Assembly: GCF_038502225.1 (NCBI RefSeq)
Contig: NC_091357.1
Coordinates: forward strand, 5,055,725 to 5,119,724
DNA length: 64,000 nt
Direction of reading: 5' to 3'
From: Cherax quadricarinatus
Lineage: Eukaryota; Arthropoda; Malacostraca; Decapoda; Parastacidae
Below the pieces are notes generated by a model that saw nothing but the letters and a program-made list of their open reading frames with translations, was not told the DNA's origin and made no database searches. The position numbers and the translations under genes are program-made. Positions 10,825 through 20,324 of this stretch are shown here, one piece after another (position 1 is the first letter of the stretch; each line of letters starts with the position of its first letter).

Positions 10825-11553
10825 GAATCTTGTGTCTTCCATTGCAGACACTGCAAAGCTCCAGGCGGACATCAACCAAATCTTTCAGTGGGCTGCAGAA
10901 AACAATATGAAGTTCAACGATGAGAAATTTCAATTACTCAGATATGGTAATGAGGGAGTACAAAACAAATTCTGGCCACAAAATTCTTGATGCAAGGATT
11001 TGAATCTCTCAGGATGGATAATCCTTTAGGGAGGCCAAGCCCATGGACACTCTAAAGGTCACTTGTTCTATCTAGGCTATATTGCTGCACACTAACAGCA
11101 CCTTTCAAGGCAGGTGAAATTCTCAGAGAACTTTCACGGCGCGCATACGGAGATAAAACCCTCAATTATTGGGATGTTCCTAAACCTGTATTCCCTGGAA
11201 CGCAGGAGGGAGAGATACATGATTATTACACCTGGAAAATCCTAGAGGGACTCACTTGCACACGAAAATCTCTCACTCACTTGGCAGACCACTAAATGAA
11301 AAGCAGGGGTGTCACCATATACAATAAGTGTCAGGGGCCCGAGACTGTTACTCCCAGCATACATAAGGGGGATTACCAACAGACCCCTGGCAGTCTTCAA
11401 GCTGGCAGACAAATAAGTCGGTTCCTGACCAGCCGGGCTGTGGCTCGTACGTTGGTTTGCGTGCAGCCAGCAGCAACAGCCTGGTTGATCAGGCTCTGAT
11501 CCACCAGGAGGCCTGGTCACAGATAACTCTCTCCAGGTAAACTCCAGGTCTCC
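10825..11553 (+). pseudogene. CR1-C RT C-terminal part plus 3' end, decayed
   Basis: 10845-10960 translates to a palm/thumb segment (DTAKLQADINQIFQWAAENN then MKFNDEKFQLLRYG), typical of CR1/L2-like RT. After a gap, 11020-11260 carries the C-terminal block seen better at 22864-23250 (LFRSLVLSRLEYCC-like, then SLERRRERYMII-like), with many small deletions. 11320-11553 is the 3' end, finishing ctccaggtaaactccaggt. It lies opposite the 10568-10760 fragment. Not functional. Confidence 0.75.
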
Positions 11554-11639
11554 CCTTTGGGTCAAACCTAATTACCTCTCGTTACCCCCAGATGTTGTAT
11601 GGCTTCTAAAGCTCAGCGCTCACCCCTAAATATACCATA

Positions 11640-11899
11640 TTGGTCTACTTAATTTTGTAAGAATAATAATTTAAATTATGGTTGAACTAATAATTAACCC
11701 GGCAGCGGCGTGTGTCCTCAAGGTGGAAGGAAAGTACAACTGTGGGCCGTCCACTAGTAGTCTGAGAGAGAGAGAAACTTCAGATGAACTTTATAAGTTG
11801 ATGCCAGCCATTGATACCAGTCACAGTTCATTTGTAATTATTGTCATGCAGGGATAAGTCACCCGTACAGATAATGTTCCCCCCCCTGTTTAAAATCAA
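11640..11899. other. unassigned interval
   Basis: AT-rich, no coding potential or known repeat recognised. Confidence 0.3.
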
Positions 11900-12060
11900 T
11901 CTTGCAGGACTCGAGGAGAGTCCTTGATACTGGTGAAGGGATCCTGGTCGAAGGAACCGGATTATTATTACATTTACGTTGGAGCGCTAAATCAATAGGG
12001 GTCATGCAGCTACCCCTCCCTCTGCTGGATCACACCTGATTATCTGCCATTCACTGGTAC
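11900..12060. repeat. SINE relics in opposite orientations
   Basis: 11905-11965 resembles the SINE 5' part (gagagtccttgatactggtg, then gatcctgg). 11966-12020 is an inverted tail (attattattacatttacg, then gagcgctaaat, then ggggtcatgcag). Both are diverged. Confidence 0.5.
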
Positions 12061-12224
12061 TGCATGACTTGTACGGGTACTAAAGTTTTTAAATTAACGT
12101 AATGTTAATAACACCCGTTGAAGAATCACTAGGATGATCTCCGGTCTGGTGAAAGACTTTTGATCCAAGGAATGGGAGATACCCCCCCCCCTTCAGTGGA
12201 TCAAGTCTGATTACCTCCTTATAT

Positions 12225-12365
12225 TATGCTGGTGATGGGCTCTTGATCTAGGGAATTGTATCTGTGCCCCAGTTCCCCGAATTGTCTGAATACCTTCCAC
12301 ATCCCCTCCCCACAGACGCTGTATAATCCTACGGGTTTAGCACTCCCCCTTTGATTATAATAACC
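12225..12365 (+). repeat. SINE copy, 5'-truncated
   Basis: Contains gggctcttgatctagggaat, cagttccccgaatt, ccttccacatcccc, gacgctgtataatcc and gggtttagcactcccc, ending in attataata. It is the same family as the 9132-9301 insertion. Confidence 0.7.
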
Positions 12366-13124
12366 TCCCTATATTCATACAAGCGCTGGATGACTCGGTT
12401 TAAGGCTATCCAGGAGCAATGATAAAATTACTAATGCTACTGCAAACAACAGCTTGTCCAAATAACATTTTTATTATTATACAAGTTTGTAAAAATAACA
12501 GATTATGAAACAAAACTTCGAAATTTGGGTTGAGTAGAGGTCTGAGCTGCAGTCTGAATGAACATTGTTTCGAAAAAATGTTCGAACTAGAATATTTGTG
12601 AGACTAAGTCAGTGTCCTCAGTGTTCACGAAGTGTAAGCATCTGCAAGTCTTCTGGGCTCCTGACCTAGTTATCTGGGCTTCTTGTGTCGTCTTCCGGGT
12701 TTTTTACGTTATCTCCCGGGCTTCTTAGGTAAGAAAATGGTTTATGGTGTAATATCTTAGAGGTAAACGCTATTAAACTTGTATTTCCTTTGAGTTTGTG
12801 CAGTTGGTAAAAATGAGCACTAGGATGGCCACTGGTAAACAGTTTAATAGTTACTATATATCCTATGGATGGTAGTCAAAAATATTAATCGACAGATAGG
12901 ATTTCTTTTGTATACAGGGTTAGGTTCACAGTATTTGGTAATTTGTGTATATACAAGTAGTTTAAGAACTACAACTGCGTATTCTGGTTTGATTTCCGGA
13001 CGTTGGATTAGTTAAAACTACTGAATGATCTGATAATTACTTAAGAGGCAGTTACTTGTAATGAAGATTACAATGAAAATTGTGTACCCGGTTGATATTT
13101 TGATAATCCCGGGCAAGAGTTAAA
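12366..13124. other. unassigned interval
   Basis: No gene or recognisable repeat, apart from a possible SINE scrap near 12385 (gcgctggatgactcggttta). Two near-identical phrases (cttctgggctcctgac and gttatctgggcttcttg) lie at 12640-12680. Confidence 0.3.
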
Positions 13125-13310
13125 CATCTTCATTATGCACCCCATGCCTATCCCGTGGGCGGTAGTCAAGGATTATGAGGTACATAATGGGTCCAGGGGC
13201 TAGGACACAGGGTTTTGATAGCTGAACAAGTTAGAGGTAATAAACTATTTACACGTTTATATCTGGTCATCATTAATTAGGACACTCGTTCACTCCGTAC
13301 GTACGTACGG
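13125..13310 (-). repeat. LINE-I 3' untranslated region fragment
   Basis: Contains ttatgcaccccat, cgtgggcggtagtcaag, gtacataatgggtccagg and gatagctgaac. The same string precedes the RNase H ORF at 19905-20330 and is seen alone at 19611-19700, so it is assigned as the LINE-I 3' UTR read on the minus strand. Confidence 0.65.
13295..13310. repeat. 16-bp perfect palindrome within a short hairpin
   Basis: ccgtacgtacgtacgg is self-complementary and is flanked by cactccgt (13291-13298) and acggagtg (13311-13318), giving an extended near-palindrome. It lies at the boundary between the LINE-I 3' UTR and its ORF. Confidence 0.8.
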
Positions 13311-14215
13311 ACGGAGTGAGTCAGGGTATTTTTCCAGAATGGTTTGTAATATACCACTGTGGATAAAATACGTTGAGATATCTTGAACATTTGTAAATAC
13401 GTTGAGATATCTTGAACATGCCTTCCACATCCCCCCCCCCAGGCGCTGTATAATCCTCCGGGTTTAGCGCTTCCCCCTTGATTATAATAATAATAATGTA
13501 AGCGAGTTGTCTCTGAATTCATTAATTTTATCGTACTCCAGTATATAATGACGCAGGGTGTGACAATAGTCCATCTGGCAAAGTTTACATTTCGTTTGGT
13601 CTACATCTGGTGCTGGTGAATTAACCTGCCAAAGATACTTGTAACATCCAAGAATCTGCTTATTTTGTTGGATGCACCATAGACATGTGGCTCCCCCTGC
13701 ATAATAGAATGATAGATGGACTGACTGGTGCCAATCTCCCTCAGTTGAAGTTCCTTTTATATTATTTTTCTTCAGTTGTTAACGGACAAGCCAAGCTTGT
13801 AATCTACTCCATCTTTGAAGGCATATAACTTGACCAATTTATCAATTTTAACATGCATCTGAAGACCAGTGTGAGATGGAATCCACAGGTATACGCTGAC
13901 TCCACTGTCGATAATCCTGCCATACCTGTCTGATTCGTAACAAGCATGCCACAATTTATACTTAACGAGTTGAGAGCGTTTATGGATGATATAGAATAAC
14001 TTACAATTAAAGTGTCAGCCTTAGATACATGGACACATTTGAGTGCAAGGAGTATGACAAACAGTTCTGTTTGAAGGGTAGAGGCCCAGTTATTGATGCG
14101 TGCTCCACTTTGAGAGCCATCATTCTATATGGCAGCAGCAGCGCTACCAGCCGCACCTGTGGATTGGTGAACAGAACCATCGGCCTAAATAATTTTCCAT
14201 TCAAGATACAGTATA
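13311..14215 (-). pseudogene. LINE-I RNase H and C-terminal region fragment
   Basis: Minus-strand segments match the ORF at 20325-21752: the C-terminal Cys/His region near 13550-13620, the LWIPSHTGLQMH RNase H motif (13855-13900), and the RNase H N-terminal part around 14100-14200. Frames are broken several times, and about 25 bp (acgttgagatatcttgaaca) is duplicated at 13368-13420. A SINE tail sits at 13437-13497. RNase H in I-type LINEs removes RNA from the cDNA hybrid; this copy is dead. Confidence 0.7.
13437..13497 (+). repeat. 5'-truncated SINE inserted in LINE-I fragment
   Basis: C-run, aggcgctgtataatcctccg, gggtttagcgcttccccc and ttgattataataataataat: the last 60 bp of the SINE defined at 9132-9301. 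It lies between tcttgaacatgcc and gtaagcgagttg of LINE-I. Confidence 0.75.
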
Positions 14216-14744
14216 CATAGGATGGGGTCCACCTCTGGTGTAAATTGTGGGACCCTTAGCCTCGGAGAAGTGGATAAAAAGGCTTCAAGGAAGAATATTT
14301 GGATTTCTTCCTGAAGCCGTTTGAATATTCCACTTCCCCTACCACCCCACCTTTTAGCTTATTTTTTTTTACCAATAGGAATATTTTATTAGATAATATG
14401 GTACAGAATATTTAAGAGATACATTGTTGATACAAAGGTGGCATATACGGTACATGTTGTTACGTGTGTATCACCGATGATAAGGCGAAAATACATATAT
14501 ACTTCCTAATGCAAAGAAAGGTGACTGTATATAGCGACTGCCAGGGCAGGGAAAGACAAGGTGTATACTTCGAATATAGACACAGTATTAATGTTGTGGA
14601 TAATTAGTTACTATAAGAACTTTAGAAATTACTTGGAAAGGGACCATCACCTCCGTCAGTATAATAATGTGACATGTCAAGATATCTTACTAATGAAAAT
14701 AAGGGACCAGATATACTAAGCAAATTTCCAAAATTTTATTGTAA
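14216..14744. other. unassigned interval
   Basis: No gene recognised. 14275-14340 holds a weak inverted pair (aggcttcaaggaag / cttcctgaagcc). Confidence 0.3.
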
Positions 14745-14935
14745 CATAAGTGAACAGTAGATATGTAGATATATATCCATATGTACACCTGTTAACCCTT
14801 TTGGGGCCTAGTTTCTCGGCCTTTTATGTATCCATATGCTCTTGAGCTACCGTCCAGAGGATGGTTATGGGATGCACAATAAACTAGCCACTTCGGTGGC
14901 AAAATCTAAAAATCTAAATCTAATCTCCGTCCATG
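14745..14935 (+). repeat. interspersed repeat shared with 3741-4075
   Basis: Shares cctgttaaccc, ctcttgagctacc and a caataaactagccacttcgg terminus followed by aatct repeats. Probably the 3' end of an unrecognised non-LTR element. Confidence 0.45.
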
Positions 14936-15017
14936 CCCTCGTGAACCCGATAAACTTCTGGTGATGAACTTTTTATGTGAGGCCAACAAGTTGAGAGAGA
15001 CCATAAGCAAACACACA

Positions 15018-15128
15018 GGACATTTTATTATTGAAACGTTTTGGTCCTGGGACTTTGTGCACTCCGAATTACATGGCTCCGTGTAATTCGGTGTACACAA
15101 GGTCCCAGGACCAAAAAGTTTCAATAAT
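15018..15128. repeat. foldback (long inverted repeat), about 50-bp arms
   Basis: The left arm runs from ttttattattgaaacg through ttttggtcctgggac to the ccgaattacat end. The right arm is its complement, from gtgtaattcgg through gtcccaggaccaaaa to tttcaataataa. The spacer is only a few bases. The gtcccaggaccaaaacg core also recurs, decayed, near 2785 and 37575. Confidence 0.75.
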
Positions 15129-15129
15129 A

Positions 15130-15328
15130 ACTACCCTCTCACCCCCCCCGCTTCTTTGTTAACTTCCATCACCTCTCCGATCTTTACTCACCCTCCCCCT
15201 TCTACTTCTGCTGTCGTACTACATGCAACTTCCTTATCCTTTGAAACACTTGAAGCTATCTCCGAATATATTGAGGAGACAAAACCATTGAAGGACACTG
15301 ATTCACCTCCCGTCTCTCCTCCTCACTC
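15130..15328 (+). pseudogene. LINE-B ORF1 fragment (Ser/Pro-rich gag tail)
   Basis: 15236-15320 matches LINE-B 7018-7100: the translation ETLEAISEYIEETKPLKDTD parallels ETLDAISEYIAETKPSMDTD. It ends abruptly at about 15328, where LINE-I sequence begins. Confidence 0.7.
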
Positions 15329-16045
15329 ATGTTTGCCATACTCATTGCACTCAAATGCGTCCATGTATCTAAGGTTGATACTTGAATTGTAACTGATTCT
15401 CTGTCATCCATAATGCTCTCAACTCGTTAAGTATAAATTGTGGCATGCTTGTGTCAGAAGCCAGACACAGGTATGGTAAGATTGTGGACAGTGGAGTCAG
15501 AGTGCACATGCTGTGGATTCTATCTCACATTGGTCTTCAGATGCATGGTAGAACTGATGAATTGGCTAAGTTGTATACTTTCAAAGAGGGGGTAGATTAC
15601 ACTCTTGGGTTGTCAGTTATCAGTTTGAGAACAATTATACGAAAACTTCAAGTGAACTCTATCGACTTAAGACTTAGGGAGATTGACACAGGTCTATCCA
15701 TCTATCATCATTCCATCATGCAGGAGGAGCCACATGTCTATGGTGCATCCAACAAGATAAGCAGACTTTTGGATGTCACCACTGCCCGGCTCCGGCTGGA
15801 TTACAAGTATCTTTGGCAGGTTCAATCACCAGCACCAGATGTAGACCAAACGAAATGTAAACTTTGCCAGATGGACTATTGTCACTCCCTGCGTCATTAT
15901 GTACTGGAGTGCGATAAAATTAATGAATTTAGAACAAACTCGCTCAGAAATGTTCAAGAAATAGCAGAGTATTTTATCCACAGTGGTATATTATACACCA
16001 TTCTGGAGGAATACCCTGACTTTGCTAGCTCCAAAGAAAACATTA
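15329..16045 (+). pseudogene. LINE-I RNase H and C-terminal domain fragment
   Basis: Starts within the RNase H domain. After an in-frame stop the open part, 15445-16134, encodes VHMLWILSHIGLQMHGRTDE (RNase H C-terminal motif), then a C-terminal tail with the CKLCQMDYCHSLRHYVLEC Cys/His motif shared by I-type elements. It is the same protein as 20325-21752 in opposite orientation. It joins LINE-B gag on its left, implying deletion or recombination between two LINE families. The last residues of the open frame past about 16045 are not LINE-I. Confidence 0.72.
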
Positions 16046-16067
16046 CCACGTGTGCGTGTGTTAGCTC

Positions 16068-16545
16068 ACCCTCCAGGCTATTCCACCACCTGACAACTAT
16101 GAGACTCATCTTAGTCTTCAACTTCCAACTGTGACACCTTGTTGCTGTGTCCCATCTCTGGAACATTGTGTTTGTCCACGTTGTCAATTCCTCTCACTAT
16201 TTTATACGTCGTTATAATGTCTTCCCTATCCCTCCTGTCCTCCAGTGTCGTCAGGTCTAGTTCTCCTAACCTCTCCTCGTAGGACATGCCCCTTAGCTCC
16301 GGGACTAGTCCCATTGCAAACCTTTGCACTCTAGTTTCCTGACGTGCCTGGCTAGGAGTGGGTTCCAATCTGGTGCTGCATACTCCAATATGGGCCTGAC
16401 GTACACGGTGTACAGGGTCCTGAACGACTCCTTAATGAGATTTCGGAATGCTATTCTTAGGTTCGCTAGTTGCCCATATGCTGCAGCATTTATTTGGTTG
16501 ATGTGCGCCTCAGCTGTGCTCGGTATTATACTCGCTCATATGTCA
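16068..16545 (-). pseudogene. second CR1-like LINE fragment (CR1-D), RT C-terminus
   Basis: Minus strand: RVQRFAMGLVPELRGMSYEE, then RLGELDLTTLEDRRDREDII, then TTYKIVRG. This is the classic C-terminal block of CR1-type RT (LTTLExRRxRxDIIxxYKI). Upstream sequence to 16545 continues in broken frames. It interrupts the LINE-I copy between its ORF end (about 16045) and its 3' UTR (16768). Confidence 0.7.
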
Positions 16546-16767
16546 GTTATGTGTGTGTGTGTGTGTGTGTGTGAGAAACTTGTGCTGGGTGTGGCTTGGG
16601 TGTGTGTGTTCGTGTGTGCGCGTGCGTGCATATGTTTGTACGTTTGTGTGTCTGTGTGTGCGCCCTCGTGTGTGTACTCACCTATTTGTGGTTGCAGGGG
16701 TCGAGTCATAGCTCCTGTGTGTGCGCGTGCGTGCGCGTGTGTGTGCGCGCGCGCGCGTGAGTGTATG
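16546..16767 (+). repeat. GT/GC-rich microsatellite
   Basis: Perfect and imperfect (GT)n and (GTGC)n runs, including gtgtgtgtgt near 16551 and gcgcgcgcg near 16747. A gtactcacctatttgtggtt phrase at 16674-16694 recurs in part near 31380. The inverse (CA/CG)n tract lies at the same relative place in the LINE-I copy at 20195-20320, so this microsatellite appears to belong to the LINE-I 3' UTR. Confidence 0.7.
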
Positions 16768-16921
16768 ACCCACTTAATATTTGTATTTATAACTCATTAC
16801 AATTGTGACCAGGTGTGGACGTGTCAGTGGCTCATTACTTTGTAATTTGTTCATGATTGTAACCATGTATAGGAGTGTAGATGGTTTATTACCTTTTTAA
16901 CTTGCCATGATTGTGACCAGA
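16768..16921 (+). repeat. LINE-I 3' UTR fragment
   Basis: Matches the complement of 20030-20195 (ttatttataactcattacaatt-like, ggctcattactttgtaattt, cttgccatgattgtgaccag). It stops where CR1-C begins. Confidence 0.65.
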
Positions 16922-18010
16922 TCTACCTGGAGTTTACCTGGAGAGTGTTCCGAGGGTCAACGTCCCCGCGGCCCGGTCTGTGACCAGGCCTCCTGGTGGA
17001 TCAGAGCCTGATCAACCAGGTTGTTACTGCTAGCTGCACGCAATCCAACGTACGAGCCACAGCCCGGCTGGTCAGGTACCGACTTTAGGTGCTTGTCCAG
17101 TGCCAGCTTGAAGACTGCCAGGGGTCTATTGGTAATCCCCCTTATGTATGCCTGTTCGAAGTCTTTTGGCGTCAGTATAACATCAGACAGGCTTGTGTTA
17201 ACCAAATTCTGTGGCTCTCATAAAAAATTAATTTTGATCTTGACTCTCAGCCTGGTTAGCGGCTTGCTAAAAACTGAGTCATATTGGGATTTGAGTAGCT
17301 CACTCATTTCCTTGCTGTCATCTGTGTAGGACCCATCTTGTTTAAGTAGGGGCCCAATACTGGACGTTGTTCTCGACTTCGATTTGGCATAGGAAAAGAA
17401 ATACTTTGGGTTTCTTTCGATTTCATTTATGGCTTTTAGTTCTTCCCGCGATTCCTGACTCCTATACGATTCCTTTAGCTTAAGTTCGATGTTTGCTATT
17501 TCTCTGACCAGTGACTCCCTACGCATTTCAGATATATTGGCCTCTTTTAGACGCTCTGTTATTCTTTTTCGTCGCCTGTAAAGGGAGCGCCTGTCTCTTT
17601 CTATTTTACATCTACTACTACTTTTTCTTAAAGGAATAAGCCTTGAGCATACATCGAGTGCCACCGAGTTAATCTGTTCTAGGCATAAGTTGGGGTCTGT
17701 GTTGCTTAGTCTATCTTCCCAACTTATATCGTTTAGGACTTGGTTTACTAGGTCCCACTTTATGTTCTTGTTACTGAAGTTGAATTTGGTGAAGGCTCCT
17801 TCATGACTAATCTCATTATGTCGGTCTGGGGCTCCGCGCATAGTCTGAACCTCGATTATGTGATCTGAGTATATTGTTTTTGATAAGGTGACATTTCGTA
17901 TCAGATCATCATTGTTAGTGAAGATGAGGTCTAGTGTATTCTCCAGTCTAGTAGGCGCTATTATTTGCTGGTTTAAGTTGAATTTTGTGCAGAGATTTAA
18001 AAGCTCGTGT
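16922..18010 (-). pseudogene. CR1-C copy, internally deleted
   Basis: On the minus strand it begins within the endonuclease C-terminus (near 17940-17860: ENTLDLIFTNNDD, then a SDH-type end) and continues through the endonuclease-RT linker (17841-17218: ERNPKYFFSYAKSKSRTTSS, then DSKEMSELLKSQYDSVF). It reaches the RT start SLSDVILTPKDFEQA and then, at about 17152, jumps to the extreme C-terminus (YIRGITNRPLAVFKLALDKH) and the 3' end at 16922. Most of the RT palm is missing. It is a CR1/L2-type LINE, dead by deletion. Confidence 0.78.
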
Positions 18011-18027
18011 GTGTGTGTTTTCGTCAG

Positions 18028-18560
18028 AGCTGCCTCCTGGTGTTATCACTGCAACTTCCTTATCTGAAACACTTGAAGCTATCTCCGAATGTATTGAGGA
18101 AACAAAAACCATTGATGGACACTGATCCACCTCCCTTCTCTCCTCACTCGTCTAAACCATCTGCACAATTGTTTTCATCGCAGCTTTCCAGTCCTTTGCT
18201 GCTTACTCGTTTTCCACTTCCTCCGCACGTAGACTTTAATACCCCTACTATATCGTAGTACCCTACTGCTTCATATTCCCGGTATACTTTTCTCGCAAAT
18301 CATGGCTTATTTACAGTGGAATATACGAGGCCTCGGGTAATCGCGGTGAGCTTCAGGTGTTGCATTCCCAAGAACTTAAATTACGCTCTGCTGTTATCCA
18401 TCCCGTCTAGGACTGTTTTTTATTACATTAATCTGATCCTTATCCCGATGGAACTTTTAATGACAGTGCACTTGTGCGCATCGGTATACCATACCATCAG
18501 ATCTTCAGTCATACTTCGCTGCATTGCACAGCAGCCCGCATCTACTTGAATAGTGGTATA
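18028..18560 (+). pseudogene. LINE-B fragment (gag tail into endonuclease start)
   Basis: 18055-18130 matches the gag tail (ETLEAISECIEET-like) and 18301-18340 encodes MAYLQWNIRGLG, the ORF2 start. Frames break repeatedly and the copy ends near 18560. Layout matches 7018-7520 of LINE-B. Confidence 0.7.
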
Positions 18561-18584
18561 CAGTATGTTCTTCGTATCTCTCCC

Positions 18585-18895
18585 CTTCTCGATCATTATC
18601 TAACCGTTCCCAGTAATTTAGGTGCTTCATTGTACTTATAGGTGCAGTGAAAGTTCTGTTTATTCTCCAGATCTGCAGTCTCGCCAGCCTTGAAAGGGGC
18701 CGTAAGTGTACAGCAGTACTCCGGCCTAGAGAGAACAAGCGATTTGAAAAGAATCATCATTGGCTTGGCATCCCTAGTTTTGAAGGTTCTCATTATCCAT
18801 CCTATCATTTTCCTAGCAAATGTGGTAGATACATTGTGATCTTTGAAAGTGCGCTTCTCTGACACTCAGTACCAGGTCTTGTTACCCCAATTTTT
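18585..18895 (-). pseudogene. CR1-C RT C-terminal fragment
   Basis: Minus strand: FKDHNVSTTFARKMIGWIMR, then TFKTRDAKPMMILFKSLVLS, then RPEYCCTLTAPFKAGE. Matches 22640-22480 and 22864-23010. It is 5'-truncated near 18895 at a T-run. Confidence 0.72.
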
Positions 18896-19027
18896 TTTTC
18901 TCTCCACGCCTTGCTAAGTGGCATGAATGCATTTATACTTCTGACAATAGTTTCCCATTCTGACAAAGCTCCGTTATACGTACACTCCTTGGCAACAGCA
19001 AGGGGCATTTGGAAAAGCTTCAGCATC
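18896..19027. other. unassigned interval between CR1-C fragments
   Basis: No recognisable coding content. It might be part of the adjacent CR1-C copies, but I could not align it by eye. Confidence 0.25.
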
Positions 19028-19315
19028 TCGGGGGTGATACATGATTATTTATACTTCTTGAAAACACTCACTAGACTTGGCAGACGATTCCCCCCCATTC
19101 TAGACGTTAAAGACCATACTCAGGGGCCCCGTTCAACTGCCTCCCAGCACACATAAGGGGGTACCAACAGACCCCTGGCAGTCTTCAAGCTTGACAAGCT
19201 AAACAGTTCCATCAGCCGGGCTGGGCTCGTATTTGCAGCCAGCAAAAGCCTGGTTGATCAGGCGCTGATCCACCAGGAGGCCTGGTCTCGAAACTCTCTC
19301 CAGGTAAACTCCAGG
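19028..19315 (+). mobile_element. CR1-C 3'-end fragment
   Basis: Contains caacagacccctggcagtct, gcctggttgatcaggcgctg and the terminal ctccaggtaaactccaggt, with several small deletions relative to 23250-23533. Confidence 0.75.
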
Positions 19316-19610
19316 TGTAGGTACAGGTAGATTTGCCACGACGGATCCTGGCCCGGGTCATCTATATGCGGTGGCCCAACATTTCAAGGGTGTGATTATT
19401 TCTATAGGCTGGGCTTTTCCATAGAGATACTTTTCAGCGTTTAGAATCATAGTATTTATATTTATTACACTAGTTTGAATTAAGGGAATCTGGGTGAATG
19501 AACAGGCGTTCTAAATAGTTTTGAATATTACTAACAAGGTCATGGTTAAATGTTTCCATAGAGGAATATTCAAAAGAATCGTACCAATCCGTAACACAAG
19601 TTAGTTTTTA
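19316..19610. other. unassigned interval
   Basis: No gene or repeat recognised. Confidence 0.3.
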
Positions 19611-19904
19611 GTTTAATATCTATTATGCACCCCATACCCATCCTGTGGGCCGTAGTCAAAAGATTAGAGAGGCACATAATGGATCCAGGGACTGGATCAT
19701 GTTTATATCTTGTTATAATCGTAATGAGATATTCATGCAGACACTAATTAGGTCACACACGCAGGACACGGTTACCATGCTGTTTAGGGAGGACATAAAA
19801 GTATCTTGACTATCCAACCAGGAAAGTTAGTATTAGTAATGTTGATAGTTATTGTTAATGTTTTGCGAAATGACCTGATAGGTTACAGTGAAAGTTAGTT
19901 TAAT
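19611..19904 (-). repeat. LINE-I 3' UTR fragment and flank
   Basis: 19615-19700 repeats the ttatgcaccccatacccatc and cacataatggatccagg words of the LINE-I 3' UTR, giving two tandem-like copies with 19905-19990. The remaining 200 bp are unassigned. Confidence 0.5.
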
Positions 19905-20194
19905 ATCTTTATTATGCACCCCATACCCATCCTGTGGGCGGTAGTCAAGATTACAAAGGTACATAATGGGTCCAGGGACTGGACCCAAAAGTTATGATAG
20001 CTGAACTAGTTACAAAGGTAATGAACTCCAGGTAGATCTGGTCACAATCATGGCAAGTTACAGAGGTAATGAATCAGCCTCACTCCTATACATGGTTACA
20101 GTCATGAACAAATTACAAAGTAATGAGCCACTGATACATCCACACCTGGTCACAATTGTAATGAGTTATAAATACAAATATTAAGTGGGTCATA

Positions 20195-20322
20195 CACCCA
20201 CACGAGCGCGCGCGCGCACACATACACGAGGGCGCACGCACAGACACATGCACATGAGCGTACTAATATATGCATACATACAAGCACGCACCCCCCCCCC
20301 CACACACACACACGTGGTAATG
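20195..20322. repeat. CA/CG-rich microsatellite in the LINE-I 3' UTR
   Basis: cgcgcgcgcg, acacacacac and a run of C residues between the LINE-I stop region and its conserved 3' UTR. It is the counterpart of 16546-16767 in the opposite-strand copy. Confidence 0.7.
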
Positions 20323-20324
20323 CA

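Noticed and set aside
16324..16845. A 173-codon plus-strand frame with Cys/Val repeats
   Set aside because: It reads through a (GT)n microsatellite and antisense to a CR1 RT; no domain is supported.
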